From the NCBI RefSeq assembly GCF_000372725.1, contig NW_005201338.1:113782-177781 (forward strand): 64,000 nucleotides of DNA, read 5' to 3'. Position numbers and translations under genes: made by a program. Each line of letters starts with the position of its first letter. Position 1 is the first letter of the stretch. The DNA comes from Emiliania huxleyi CCMP1516 (lineage: Eukaryota > Haptophyta > Isochrysidales > Noelaerhabdaceae). Under the pieces are notes generated by a model. The model ran no database searches and was not told the origin of the DNA. It was given only the letters and a program-made list of their open reading frames with translations. Positions 40,446 to 51,460 of this stretch are shown here, in pieces.

Positions 40446-42751
40446 TTTAATTAATCGTTGAGCAGCGACGGCATCGCTCCAGAGCGCCTCTTCGACCCAC
40501 ACGACGTACCTAAACTATATAAACCGCACACGACCGCGGTGAGACCAGTGCGTCTCCTCACACCGACAACACCCTCCCAGGCTCGCCGTCGCGCACCTGC
40601 CCGCACGCGGCAGCGCCACGCTCAGCTCTGCCGTCACGAGAAGCATCGGTGCCGACCAGACTGCGGGTGCGATGACCAGCGCGGCGAGGGAGAGGAAGGG
40701 ACCTCCCAGAGGTACGATCTCCTCCACGCCAATGGTTGGGTAGTAGGGCTAGAGGGTCGCTCTACACTTACTTACCTTACATAGCCTCTGCAGCGCGAGC
40801 GAGCGCTCAACTTAGCCCCCGCACGGAGCCGGGCTCAGACTTAGACGCTGTATGGTCGGGGGCCATGAACTTAGACGACACAAGGCCAACTCCGGGTATC
40901 AGTAACCAGCCTCCGGCGGGGCCCCCCGCTACCATCCAAACCCGAGCACCGGTCTACTAATCATAGATAGAGGCTCAAGTGTGACATATAAAAGTCCACA
41001 CACATACGACATACACATACACAAAGCAACTCTCACGACACACACACGGGCACCGGGTGGAGCGGCGGCGGCGGCGGCAGCAGCACGCGCGGGCGGACGG
41101 ATTCGGACGGGGCGGAGCAGCGACCGCCTGGGCGGCCGCTGCTCTGCCAGAGCGCGCCGTCTGCGCAGCTCGAGCGCCGTCAGGTGCAGGGAAGCGTGGC
41201 GGCGCGGGGACGCGCGGCGGCGGTGGCGAGCAGGCGAGCGGCCCGCGCGCGGCGAGGCGGACAGGAGATCGGCAGGCGGGTGACGGCGGAGAGTAAACGC
41301 GCCCAGCGATCGGAGACGAGCCGATCGTCGCTCGGCCGCAGCTGACCTCGAAGGCGTGCGGAGCGCGACTGTTGGTGTCGGGGGGCGGCCGTCATGTGGC
41401 GAGGAGGGAGGACGACAAGTGCGCGTCGTAGCTACGGGTCGCTCTTCATCGGCCAGTCGAGCGGCACTCAAGTCGAGACCGAGCATGGGCGACGAAAAGC
41501 CGGTGGGGCCGGTGGGAGGTAGGACGAGATTCGTTTCGCGCTTTCAAAAGCGGCTTCGCGCGCAGCGCAACTTTGGGTTTGCCACGAAAAGCGTCCCCAG
41601 TGGAAATGGGGGCTACTGGGGCGGCCAATTCACACCTCGCGGGACTACTTATGTTTTCGTAAACGTAGTTGTGGCCCCCCGCTACGTCGCACGAGTGCAA
41701 CCGGGTAGCGGGGGGCTAAAACCGGGTATACCTGAAAAGCTCGAGGTTTACCCGAAAAATACCTGGACCGTCCCGACAACGTATGCCGCGCACGACGCAC
41801 GACGCCATATCGCCAGGGCCAGTGCGCTACTTGCGGCGCGCAACGCCTGCTCAAGTACGCGCACCGTACCATGTGCTGCCGCTATGCGTGCCTTAAGGCG
41901 GCTGCGGCGAAGCGGCGGGCGCGGCATGCCGATGGCAGCGCGGACGATGCGGTTGCGATGTGTTCTGCTTCAAGATCGTGGCGGTGCTTGGCATGCACTT
42001 CTGCGATCCCAATCAGCTCATCGCAACGAAGCAGCGCAACAAGCTGGCTGCTGCCAACAAGGCCCTATGCTACCTCACGCGCGGATCGTTCAAAGAGGAC
42101 CAGCATACACAGAGGCTTCTCTGACACGCGTCTGTTTAGCGTTGAGGCTATTTGTGAGAACTGTTTGGCTAGAAGTCGCCGAACATTGCGCTCAGGAGGC
42201 AGGCAGGCAGCAACGAGAACCGGAAGAGGAGGATGCTGAGGCGGCGATTGCTGAGCATGAGGAGGATCGATCGCCCGCCGCAGGCGAAGAAAATTTGGGG
42301 GCTGTGCCGATGTTGATCACGGGCGTTGATCACGGTGGGAGCCTCTTGGCCCCAGGCCGTGCCACGGCCGACTTAGCCGATGTAAGAGGCTCTCGCTGAT
42401 CTTAGACCGCGTAAGCACCCCAGCGTGACTAGTCACACTTAGACCCGCAAGGCCTCGAGGCTCAGAACTTAGACTACTACCCAACTAGTAGCAGATAGTA
42501 GCTGGACACCTGTAGGCGCGGACCGTGGGAGAAGAGTGCAGCCATCGCAAGCAAGTGTGCCCCGAGTGTGGACTCGGAGGTGTGTGTGCGTGTAAAACAC
42601 AACGGGCGGGGGCACGCAGCACGGTGTGAGGGTCGGTAAATACATCAGGCGGGGCACGCACAGGAGCACGCGTGCCGACGCCGAACGACGACGCGACGAC
42701 GACGCGAGCGACGTGGCGCCGCCGTATTCTTTCGAGCTGGTACCTAGGTAC

Positions 42752-43310
42752 CTGTGAGTGCCAGTGCGCGCCAGTCCCGTGCCCAGTGTCGTGCGAGGGA
42801 GTTTTGTTGGAAAATTCTTTCGAGCTAGGAAATTTTAACCGCCACCAAGAGGAGAGGGTGTGGGTGCGGGGTGGGAACCAAAAGAGATGGCCCAGCCGGA
42901 GCGCGGAGGGCTGGCGCCGTCAGAGAGGATGGATGGAGCGGCCACAGAGGTGGCGCGGCATCAGGTCCCATGAGCAGGGAAGGAGCGCAGCGAGAGCGCC
43001 GCGCATGAGGAGCAAGTTTCGCGTTTGGGTCCCTTGTAGTCACACACACACACATGCGCACCCCGCACCCCGCGCCCGCGCGCACGCCCACCGCCCCGCC
43101 TAGGTGGGAAAGAGACGAGGAGATGGAGCAGCCCGACAAGCAAGGAGAAGCCTTTAAGTAGGTGCGCCACGCTGCGTTTCTCACTTTCCGGGACAGGTCC
43201 GCCCTTGCGAGGCAGGAAAGTGACGGCTACCCCGTACGCCCTGACATCTATCTTGTATGTATCTACTTATTACCCCTTCGCCGACCGCCCATCCCCCATT
43301 CCCCTCTCCA
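42752..43310 (+). repeat. Dispersed repeat family A, copy 2
   Basis: Shares the ordered blocks listed for 16858-17265. It is longer, with about 150 extra bases between the aaattcttt block and the CA-rich tract. Confidence 0.8.
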
Positions 43311-43450
43311 ACCTCGACGAGCACACTCCCGTATCTAGATACAGCCTGAACCCAACACACAAAAAACCGACATGTCAGGTGTATTTATTTTTTGCTTGGG
43401 CGGGCATCATGCTGAAATTCTGCAAAAACCCGGCCGGCCTCTCCCCTGCC

Positions 43451-43480
43451 CCTACCTACCTACCTACCTACCTACCTACC
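43451..43480 (+). repeat. (CCTA)n microsatellite
   Basis: Seven to eight uninterrupted cctA units; a shorter run is at 43735-43750. Confidence 0.9.
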
Positions 43481-43792
43481 TTACTTATGGGAAACTAAAA
43501 AAAGAAATCACTCGATAGGTGAAGGTGGGGTACTATACCAACTAGAGTGATGGTTGGTGGTACTCTCCTGCAACCACAGTCCTTCTTGTGACATGGCAGG
43601 CAGGCCACTCTCAAGCAGCCCTACCTACAAGCATCAGATCACCCATTTGGGGAGGGTTGACATCGTGATTTCCGCGGGATTTTTTTTTGAAAATTCCAGC
43701 TTGAAGAGAGGGAAAAACCCGACGGGAGGGCCCAGACCTACCCTACCTACCCGGCATGATGCCCGAAAGCAAAAAATAAATACATCGGCACT

Positions 43793-45586
43793 GTGTGTAT
43801 GTCGGCTCCCAGCATGGAGCCTCACTCGCCACGCCGCCGACGCGCCGGCGAGAGCAGCAGCGGCGGCGGCGGCAGCAGCGCGTCTCACGCCCCGCGCTCG
43901 GGCGCCGACCAGCGCCACGACGGCGGCCGCGGCGGTGACACGGCTCGCGGCGGCGGCGGCGGCGGTGGCAGCAGCAGCAGCAGCACCGGAGCCAGTCCCA
44001 GCGCATGCAGAGGTCTCCGCCAGGTCGGCAGCTACACGCTCCTCGAGGTGATTGGGCAGGGCACCTTTGGCGAGGTGCTGCTCGGGGTGGAGCGCTGCAC
44101 GCGCGAGCCGGTCGCCGTCAAGGCTCTTGAGCGGTGCAAGATCTGCGATGAGGACTCGCGCGAGCGGCTGGCGAACGAGATCTCCATCTTGCACCGCGTG
44201 CACCACGCGAACCTGCTCCAGCTGCTCGAGGTGGTCGAGGAGGTCGACGCCATCTACCTCGTCACGGAGCACGTCGGCGGCGGCGAGCTCTTCGCGCACA
44301 TCGTCAAGAAGGGGCGGCTCGGCGAGGCGGAGGCGGCGCGGCTCTTCGGGCAGATGGTTGCTGCGGTGGAGTCGTGCCACCGCAACCTCGTCATCCACCG
44401 CGACCTCAAGCCGGAGAACGTCCTCCTCGACGCCCGCGGCGACATCAAGGTGATCGACTTTGGGCTCGGCACCATCCTCTCCTCCCCCGAGGAGGTGCTC
44501 GACGTCGCTTGCGGCTCTCCGCACTACGCCGCGCCAGAGATGCTCCTCGGCGGCGGCTACCTCGGCCAGCGAGTCGACCTCTGGTCGCTCGGCGTCTGCC
44601 TCTACGCGATGCTCTGCGGCTGCCTCCCCTTCGACGAGCCAGACATGGACGCGCTCTACGACCGCATCATCGGAGTCGACTTCGACTTTGCGCCCGCGCC
44701 AGGCCTCTCCGCGGCAGCAAAGGACCTGCTCTGCGGCCTGCTGCACATGCCTCCCGACGAGAGGATCACCGTGCGAGGCGTCCTCTCGCACAAGTGGCTG
44801 CGCGCCTCCTCTCCGTCGGTGCCCCCAACCCTCGGCTTGTGCGGCGCGCCGCTCGACCCGAACTGCCGCTCCCTCCTCCGCCGCATCGAGGCGGAGCACG
44901 GCCTCCCCCGCCACGAGGTCCTCACCGCCCTCCGGCGAGGGGAGAGGTCTGCCGCCACCGCAGTCTACTGGCTCCTCCGCCAGCAAGAGGTCTCCCGCGG
45001 CTCCATGGTCCCGCACCAGGCACTCCTCCCCCGCCCGCCGCCGCACCGGCCGCCCCACCACCGCCGCCGGCCCGTCCCGCCACACCTCCTCCGGGCGGCG
45101 GCCCGCGCCCAGGCCGCCGTCCAGCCGCTGCCGCCGCTGCCCCCCTTGGCGCTCGGGGGCGGGGGGGGTGGCGGAGGGGGTGGCCGAGGGGCGGGGCACT
45201 TGTTGCTCGGAGGACCGGCGGCGAAGCCAGCTCCTCTGTCTGCGCGGGGAGGCGGCGCCGAGGGCGCGCGGCAGGCGAGGCCGGTGGCGCGGCCGGAGGA
45301 GGTTGCGAGGAGGGCGAGGGAGGAGAGGGGGGCCATCGTGCACGCCTCGGGCGCGCTGACGGACCGCTCAGAGAGGCGGGGCGGGGGACGGCGCGCACAG
45401 CTCGTCTGCGGGGCGGCGGGCGCAGCGGGCGCCTCCGGCGGCGGCGGCGCCTGCACCTCGCTGCGTGCGGCGCCCGTCCTCTCCCCGCGGACGGGACACG
45501 TGCCGCGAGGCGTGGCCGCGGGGCTCCTGCACGCGGAGCAGCCTGTCCGGGCCGCGCCGCTGCAAGTTGGGAGGGCTTCTTGGTGA
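43793..45586 (+). CDS. CAMK/SNF1-type serine/threonine kinase with UBA-like domain
   Basis: 597 residues, single exon. After a Ser/Gly-rich leader, the kinase domain spans residues about 80-335: glycine loop IGQGTFGEV, VAIK-type lysine PVAVKALERC, catalytic HRDLKPENVLL, metal-binding IDFGLG, activation segment ACGSPHYAAPEMLLGGGY and DLWSLGVCLYAMLCGCLPF. The GSPHYAAPE sequence is typical of the SNF1/AMPK/MARK group. Residues about 355-400 (LRRIEAEHGLPRHEVLTALR, then AATAVYWLLRQQEV) match the UBA domain that follows the kinase domain in this group. The C-terminal 190 residues are Pro, Gly and Arg-rich and may be disordered; whether they are all translated is uncertain. A putative activation-loop threonine is not evident; AVACGSPHY has Ser instead. 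Confidence 0.9.
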   Translation: MCMSAPSMEPHSPRRRRAGESSSGGGGSSASHAPRSGADQRHDGGRGGDTARGGGGGGGSSSSSTGASPSACRGLRQVGSYTLLEVIGQGTFGEVLLGVERCTREPVAVKALERCKICDEDSRERLANEISILHRVHHANLLQLLEVVEEVDAIYLVTEHVGGGELFAHIVKKGRLGEAEAARLFGQMVAAVESCHRNLVIHRDLKPENVLLDARGDIKVIDFGLGTILSSPEEVLDVACGSPHYAAPEMLLGGGYLGQRVDLWSLGVCLYAMLCGCLPFDEPDMDALYDRIIGVDFDFAPAPGLSAAAKDLLCGLLHMPPDERITVRGVLSHKWLRASSPSVPPTLGLCGAPLDPNCRSLLRRIEAEHGLPRHEVLTALRRGERSAATAVYWLLRQQEVSRGSMVPHQALLPRPPPHRPPHHRRRPVPPHLLRAAARAQAAVQPLPPLPPLALGGGGGGGGGGRGAGHLLLGGPAAKPAPLSARGGGAEGARQARPVARPEEVARRAREERGAIVHASGALTDRSERRGGGRRAQLVCGAAGAAGASGGGGACTSLRAAPVLSPRTGHVPRGVAAGLLHAEQPVRAAPLQVGRASW

Positions 45587-46035
45587 CCTGGGCGGCCGTG
45601 AAGCGCACGCCTCGTGGAATGTGACATGCCGTGTATATTGTGGGCCGCCGCGCGCCGCTGCCGCGCGGAGTTTGCGGGGCCCGAGTATCCCGCGTTTGGT
45701 CTCGTCTAGCTTGATCTTCAGTCTTCAGACGTCTCGGTTGCATGCATGTGAGATCTTGTGTGCATGTCCATTGTGTGTGTGTCGCGGGCCGGGGGTCCAA
45801 CATCGCAATCCATGTGTCGTCGTGTGTGTGTTACCGCCGAATGAATGAGTGTACACATGCAGATAATTAATGTCATCCAAACTACAGTGACAGTGATCAG
45901 TGTGACATGTATGTCCTCACTCCTCTGAGCTCTCTCTCCGCTCTCGGGGTTCGCACGCGATACAGAGCGGAAATGACGCATTCAGCTTTCAGGGGCAAGC
46001 GCCTGCCACGGCACGACCAGAGAGAGCTGTCGACA
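45587..46035. other. Convergent 3' intergenic region
   Basis: T/G-rich tail of the kinase gene; no gene or repeat recognised. Confidence 0.55.
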
Positions 46036-46287
46036 CTATGAAAGACCGCTTAGTACGATCATCACGGCCACGAGTGTTCCACCCGCCGCCACCGCCCCAC
46101 CAACGACCACGCCGATAAGAAGCTGCGCTGTTGACACCTGCCTTCGTTGCCAAACCTGCTGCAACCTCTGAACGAAGGTAAGGCTTTGGCTGGTTGCATC
46201 ACCTCGGAGGTGGTTGCGCTTCCCACTGGGCGTCTCTGTCTCGACAAACACTTTGATTTTGTTGGCGTCCTTCACCACGCGCAGCAT
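46036..46287 (-). CDS. Small tail-anchored-like membrane protein
   Basis: 83 residues. A polar, basic N-terminal half (KDANKIKVFVETETPSGKRN, FVQRLQQVWQRRQVS) is followed by one strong membrane segment near the C-terminus (AQLLIGVVVGGAVAAGGTLV, AVMIVL). Topology fits a tail-anchored protein. No family recognised. Confidence 0.5.
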   Translation of the reverse strand: MLRVVKDANKIKVFVETETPSGKRNHLRGDATSQSLTFVQRLQQVWQRRQVSTAQLLIGVVVGGAVAAGGTLVAVMIVLSGLS

Positions 46288-47142
46288 TGGACGTCCCGCG
46301 TTGCAAGATCCACGTGGCTTCTGTGCGCCCCGTTGTCACGCTACTCAAGCGAATTGACACAAAAAGGGCACCGGGACCGGGCGGGTCGCGCCTTAAAAGC
46401 GGGCTCCTCTGCTTCGTATAACCGCAGCCGCTCCTCGCTGCTCGGCGGGTGGGCGGGTACCAGGCTAGTCTCCCCCCCAATCCCCAGGGCCTCCAGGGCT
46501 CGCACCTCAACCTCTCATAGACCAGCGCAAAGCGCCATAGGACGTATCTTCTTGTCAATAACAATGCCTGCGAAGAAGTCTCCTTTCGTTTGGGGGCCTC
46601 CATCCAGCCAGGGCTCATAGATAGACTAACATAGACCAGCGCGCAGCGCCCATAGGAGGTATTTCCTTCTCAATGACAAGGTCTGTGAACAGAGATCAGA
46701 GTCGTCAGCTGGAAGCAATTCGAGATCCTCGATCGGCCCGGAAAAGAAAGAATGTTCAGTGCTTCGCTAGACGCTAGACTGGTCACTGGAGCGCACTGGC
46801 CACCCGCCACCCGCCACCCGCCCCCCGCCCCCCGGCCTGATTGTCGTTGTCGAATTTTTATACTTATATCCATATTTATTTTTGCATTTAGCGCTCTCAA
46901 CAATGTGCCCGCGTGCCCAGACGAGTGAAAACCGAATTCCTATAGCTCGGCGGCCAAGCCGTGGCGTTATTTATATTGTCGTCCATTGTTGTCGTCGTGC
47001 GAGACGCGGGAGCGCTTTGTCGGATAAAATTCTTTTCTCTATCTCTGCACAAATGCGCGAAAAACGGCTGTCTCGACTCTTGTTCACGAGTGTGTAGTAC
47101 ACAGTTACGGCTGACGCCCGGGCGCCCGCACACGCGGAGGGG
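46288..47142. other. Intergenic DNA with a short direct repeat
   Basis: A roughly 55-base segment starting catagaccagcgc is present twice (46516-46567 and 46629-46684, about 80 percent identical). A short CACCCGC microsatellite lies at 46800-46830. No gene. Confidence 0.55.
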
Positions 47143-50100
47143 CTACCTCCCCATCGCGAGCAGCTCGCGCACCCCCTCGAGGAGCATTCTCTCCTGCGCG
47201 GCCGTGTCGGAGCGCGGCGCCTCCCACTTCCGTGAAAGGAGATCGTCCAGCATCCGCCGCACGGCGAGGATGAGCTCCGCCGCCTCTGGCGCGAGGCGGA
47301 AGCGGACCCACCCGTCGTCGATGCCAACCATGCCCGCCTTTGCGTCGTGCCGCAGCCGGCCGCCGAAGAGCAGCAGCGAGAGCGGCGGCACCGGCGTCGC
47401 CTCGCGCAGCATCACGGCGCCGGAGCCCGACTTGTGCGCCTCGCCGTAGACGCAATAGCTCGCCTTGAGGGCGGCGGCCTGCCGCGCGAGCACGCACGAC
47501 GGGTGGAGCGAGGCGGAGCCGACGCCTGTGTCGTCCTTGATCTTGAGCTTGACCGGCGGAGGAGGAGCGTCCGCGTCGGCGCCGCGCCGCGCAGGCTTGC
47601 CGCCTGAGGGCAGCTCGACCTTCGCGCAGCGCGGCCACATCGCCCCGACGAGCAGCGCCTTGAGCAGCTCCGCGTCCTCGTGCGCCGCCGCGGCCTGCCG
47701 CCCGCCGCCGCCACGCGCCATCCCGATCTCGCGCAGCGCGGCGTGCAGCTCGTCCTTGGTGGCGCCGATCGCGTCGAGGGTGCGGGAGGAGAGGAAGTGC
47801 TGCTGGCAGAAGGCGGCGCGCTCCTTGGTCGACCGGATGGCCCGCCACGACTCGTACGCGTTGAGGAGAGTCAGGTGGTCCGACCCGCCCACCGCGAGCT
47901 GCAGCTTGGCGAGGTCGACCTCCGCGCGCACGCCGGGCGACCCGAACGGCGCGGCGAAGGGCGACTTGCAGGTGAGCGCGGCCGCGATCGTGGTGGCGGG
48001 GTCGGCGGCGCCGAGCATCGCACCGAGCAAGCAGAGCTTCCCGATGCGCACATCGAGCGGCAGCGCGGCGAGGTGGCAGCCGAGCGGCGTGAGCGCCTCC
48101 GACGTCGCCGCCTGGCCGGCAGCGCGGTCGACGGCGGGATCGAGAGCGCCGAGGGAGACGAGCGTCGCGGTGGCGGAGCGGACCGCGCCGAGCGCCGGCG
48201 GCTGGGGCAGCGCGGCGAGCGTGTCGGCGATGAGCGCCTCGGGGAAGAGGCGCTTGGCGCGCAGCGCCGCCCGCTCGAGCGGCACGCGAAGGAGCTCGGG
48301 CGTCTGGAGACGGGGGTGTGGTGAGAGGTGTGGTGAGGGGTGGGGTGAGGGGTGGGGTGAGGGGTGGGGTGAGGGGTGGGGTGAGGGGTGGGGTCAGGTT
48401 TGGGGATCTGGCTAGGCACGCGGAGGAGAGCTCTGGCGTGCGGCGGCAGCTAGGCCCGGGGCCGGAGCGAAGACGGGTGGGGGTGGTGAGGGGAAGACGG
48501 GTGGGGGTGGTGAGGGGGGAAGGACGAGCTGGGAAGGACGAGCTCGAGTGCGAGTACCGACCGGTCCAGTGGGAGCGCGCCTGCTGCGGCGGAAGAGCGG
48601 CGTAGCGGTGCGAGGAAACGAGGTGGATAGCGACGCCAGCGCGGACCCGCCCCGCGCGGCCGCGGCGCTGCGTCAGCGAGCCGCGAGGCGCGTAGTCCTC
48701 CTCGAGCCGCGTCAGCTTGCGGCGCGGGTCATACCGGTTCTCCTTGAAGCGCCCCGTGTCGATGACTGCGGTCACGTCGTCGACGGTGATGGACGTCTCC
48801 GCGATGTTTGTGGCGAGGACCACCTTGGTCAGCCCCTCGGGCGGCCGCGCGAAGCACTTGAGCTGCGCATCCGCCGAGAGACTGGAGTGGAGCGGCACCA
48901 ACAGCAGCGGCAAGCCAGAAGCGCGCAATGCGTCCGCCAGCGTCTCAATTTCGCGCATCCCCGGCAAAAAGATTAGCAGCGCGCCCCCGACGACGTCGCT
49001 GTCTCCGCCGCCGCCGCCGCCGCCGCCCGCTAGCGCGCCCCCTCCCGCCTTCGCGCCTCGCCTCTTCTGGCCACGAGGCGCCGCTCGCTCCCACTCGCGC
49101 AAGTATTCTGCGCCGTAAAACTCCTCAAAGTCGGCGCGCGTGTATGAGACGCCGTCTGTGTCGACTCGCCTCTCCTCCTCCTCCGGCACCTCCGCGCGGG
49201 CCGGCGCAGGCAGCGGGACGAGCGCGTCGGCGCGGCCCGGGTGGCGCCCGCGCGCGGCGGCGCACTCCGAGATCGCGTCGGCGCGCGTGGCGAGCATCGC
49301 GACGAGGTCGACGATGAGGTCGTAGTCGATAGCACTCGGCTCGAGCGCGCCAAGCGCCGCGAGCGCCTCGCGGGAGAGAGTCGGGTACCTATTCGATCGG
49401 AGGGGCTTGCCGTCGGTGTAGCAACCTCTTGCCGCCTCGCGGGAGAGGGTCGGGCACCTGGCGCGGAGCGCCGGCGGCGAGAGGTGCTCGTCCTCCAACT
49501 CCTCCTCCGCCACGCCGGCGTCGCCGGCGTCCGCGTCCGTGTCAGAGTCGGCGTCGCCCCTGCCGCCTCCCTTGCCGCCTCCCTTGCCGCCTCCCTTGCC
49601 GCCCTTGCCGCCGCCCTTGCCGCCGCCCTTGCCGCCCCTCTTCGCCCACTCCGCGGTCGGCTCCACCTCGTGCCCGGTGAGCTCGAGGGCGTGCTCGAGG
49701 AACAGGGCAGTCACCTACGGGACATGTCCAGGACATGTCCAGGACATGTCCAGGTCAGAGTACGGCGTGCTCGAGGAAGAGGGCTATCACAGGAAAGGTG
49801 CGGCCCGGCACGCTCAAGACCGGCGCGCCGCCAAAGTAGTCTGCGAAGAGCTCCGCGGCGCCGCCGTCGAGCGAGGCGGACATGAGCAGCAGCTTGAGGT
49901 CGGGCCTCCGCGGCAGCAGGTTCCGCAGCACCATCAGCGCGAAGTCGCCGTCCTCGGACCGCTCGTGCGCCTCGTCGACAATCACGTGCGAGACGCCGCG
50001 CAGCAGCGGCTCGTCGATCAGCCGCCGGAGCAGCACGCCCGTCGTGACGAAGCTGATCCGCGTGCGTGGTCCCGCCTTTGCCTCTTGCCGTATCCTGTAG

Positions 50101-51212
50101 CCAACCACCTCGCCGACGGCCTCGCACCGCTCCGCAGCGACGCGCGCCGCGAGCGAGACGGCGGCGACGCGGCGAGGCTGCAGCACGAGCAGCGAGCAGG
50201 CGGCGCCGCTCCCCGCCGCCACGGCCTCCTCGAGCAGGAACTGGGGCACCTGCGTCGACTTGCCGCAGCCCGTCTCGCCGCAGACGAGGACCGTCTGGTG
50301 GGAGGAAACCGCCTCGAGCACGCGAGAGCGCCACTGCCACATCGGCAGCGACCGGCGAGACTCGCGCATCTTGGCCGCCTCGCCGCCTCCGCTCTCAAGC
50401 TGCGACTGCTGCCGCAGCAGCGCTTCACTCTCCTCGCGCTCGCGCTGCGACGGCACGCGGTTCGCCGCCTTGCCAGGAGGGCCCTTGCCGCGAGGCTGCG
50501 CCTCTCGCTCCAGGCCCTGCGGCGGAGGCTTGCGAGGCTCCGGCGGCTGCTGCGGCGGCGCCGCCAGGCCAGCCTCCGCCGCGTCGGCATCCCACTCGCG
50601 GCGCGTGTAGCCGAGGAGGGCGGCGGCGTCGCGCTGGGCAGGAGAGAGGTTGGCCCACGTCGCTCGCACCTCCCCAGAGTCCCAAGACGCGCTGTCCGTG
50701 TACCCGAGCGCCTCGGCCGCCCTCCGCTCCTCCGCGCTGAAATCTCCCCAAGCCTTGTCCTTGCCGCTGGCGGCGGCGGCCGCGGCCGTCTCGCGCAGCA
50801 GCGCGTGGATCGGATCTCCGGAGGGCACGGCGCCCACGATCGCCGAGCGGGACGTGCCACTCTCGGCCTGCTCGCTGCCGCCGCCCGCAGACATCGCCTC
50901 TCGCAGCCGCGCAGCGACGGCGTCGCCCACGCCGACCCGCTCGACATCTGGGCCGGCGTTCCCGCCCTCGATCCGATATCCGTTCCTCCACGGCCCGTGG
51001 TTGAGCGGGCGGCCGAGCTTGTCAAACCGCTGAGGCTCTCGCTTGGCCTTCATCTGCGCATCGTGACCGCCGGAGCGGCCGTGGCCCGTCTTGCCGCTCT
51101 TGACGCCCTTGTTTTGGCCCTCCTGCCAGCCGCCGCCGCCGTGACGGCGGCCGCCGCCGCCGTTGCAGCGGCCCATGAATTGGCACGCAGCCACGCACGG
51201 GGGAGGGAGCAC
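47143..51212 (-). CDS. DEAH-box RNA helicase (DHX29/DHX36/DHX57 group)
   Basis: ATP-dependent RNA helicase of the DEAH/RHA family. Three exons: 51212-49791, 49714-48581 and 48303-47143; 1238 residues. Motifs in order: I GETGCGKSTQ, Ia LQPRRVAAVSLA, Ib TTGVLLRRL, II VDEAHERS, III LMSAS, IV LIFLPGMREIETL, V VVLATNIAETSITVDDV and VI QRRGRAGRV. Exon 3 holds the helicase-associated region (ALGAVRSATATLVSLGALDP, PLGCHLAALPLDVRIGKLCL) and an OB-fold. A Gly/Lys-repeat insert (GGKGGGKGG type) and an Asp-rich stretch sit between the RecA domains near residues 495-540. The N-terminus is Gly-rich and basic. Intron 1 is GT-AG, intron 2 GC-AG. The exact paralog group is not resolved. Divergent from the MBD-like gene. 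Confidence 0.92.
48304..48580 (-). other. 277-base GC-AG intron with minisatellite
   Basis: Helicase intron 2. It contains an array of a 12-base unit near ggggtgaggggt (48320-48400, plus strand) and a second pair of ggtgagggg-aagacggg units. Splicing joins ALPPQQ to TPELLRVPLERA. Confidence 0.8.
49715..49790 (-). other. 76-base intron starting with a copy of the downstream exon start
   Basis: Helicase intron 1. The first 29 intron bases (gtgatagccctcttcctcga then gcacgccgt) match the first 29 bases of exon 2 (gtgactgccctgttcctcga then gcacgccct) at 25 of 29. The period equals the intron length. The middle of the intron is three copies of a palindromic ggacatgtcct unit. Confidence 0.88.
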
Positions 51213-51460
51213 CAGCTATGAGCGCGAGGAACGTAGCACGGCGAGGCGCGGCTACTCTAAAAGAAATCGAAAGAATCCGCGGGTCCCAGGGAGGCCAACT
51301 CCTTGAGGTCTCTTCGCGGATCGAATTCTCTTCCCAGGCAGGACGACGCCCCAGCAGTCAGTGGCCCAAAACTGGCGCGTGTCCGCCCCCCGTATCCACG
51401 CCACCGTGCCCAGCTCGCGCTGCGGGTCCCTGGTGGCCGCAAACGTTTGTAGGACCACAA
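51213..51460. promoter_or_regulatory. Bidirectional promoter region between helicase and MBD-like genes
   Basis: Separates two divergent start codons (51212 and 51461). A plus-strand frame is open through it from an ATG at 51218, which would extend the MBD-like protein by 81 residues; I prefer the later ATG. Confidence 0.45.

Larger units (their letters stand above)
39941..43792. other. Repeat-rich intergenic DNA
   Basis: Holds copies of repeat families C and A and a CCTA microsatellite. A 347-codon plus frame (41356-42399) overlaps other open frames and has no family signature. In another frame, around 41840-41900, it has a cysteine cluster (CCRYAC). I do not call a gene. Confidence 0.5.

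Noticed and set aside
41356-42399. 347-codon open frame on the plus strand
   Set aside because: No domain, poor composition continuity, overlaps other open frames of similar length in GC-rich DNA. A cysteine cluster in another frame is intriguing but too short to call.
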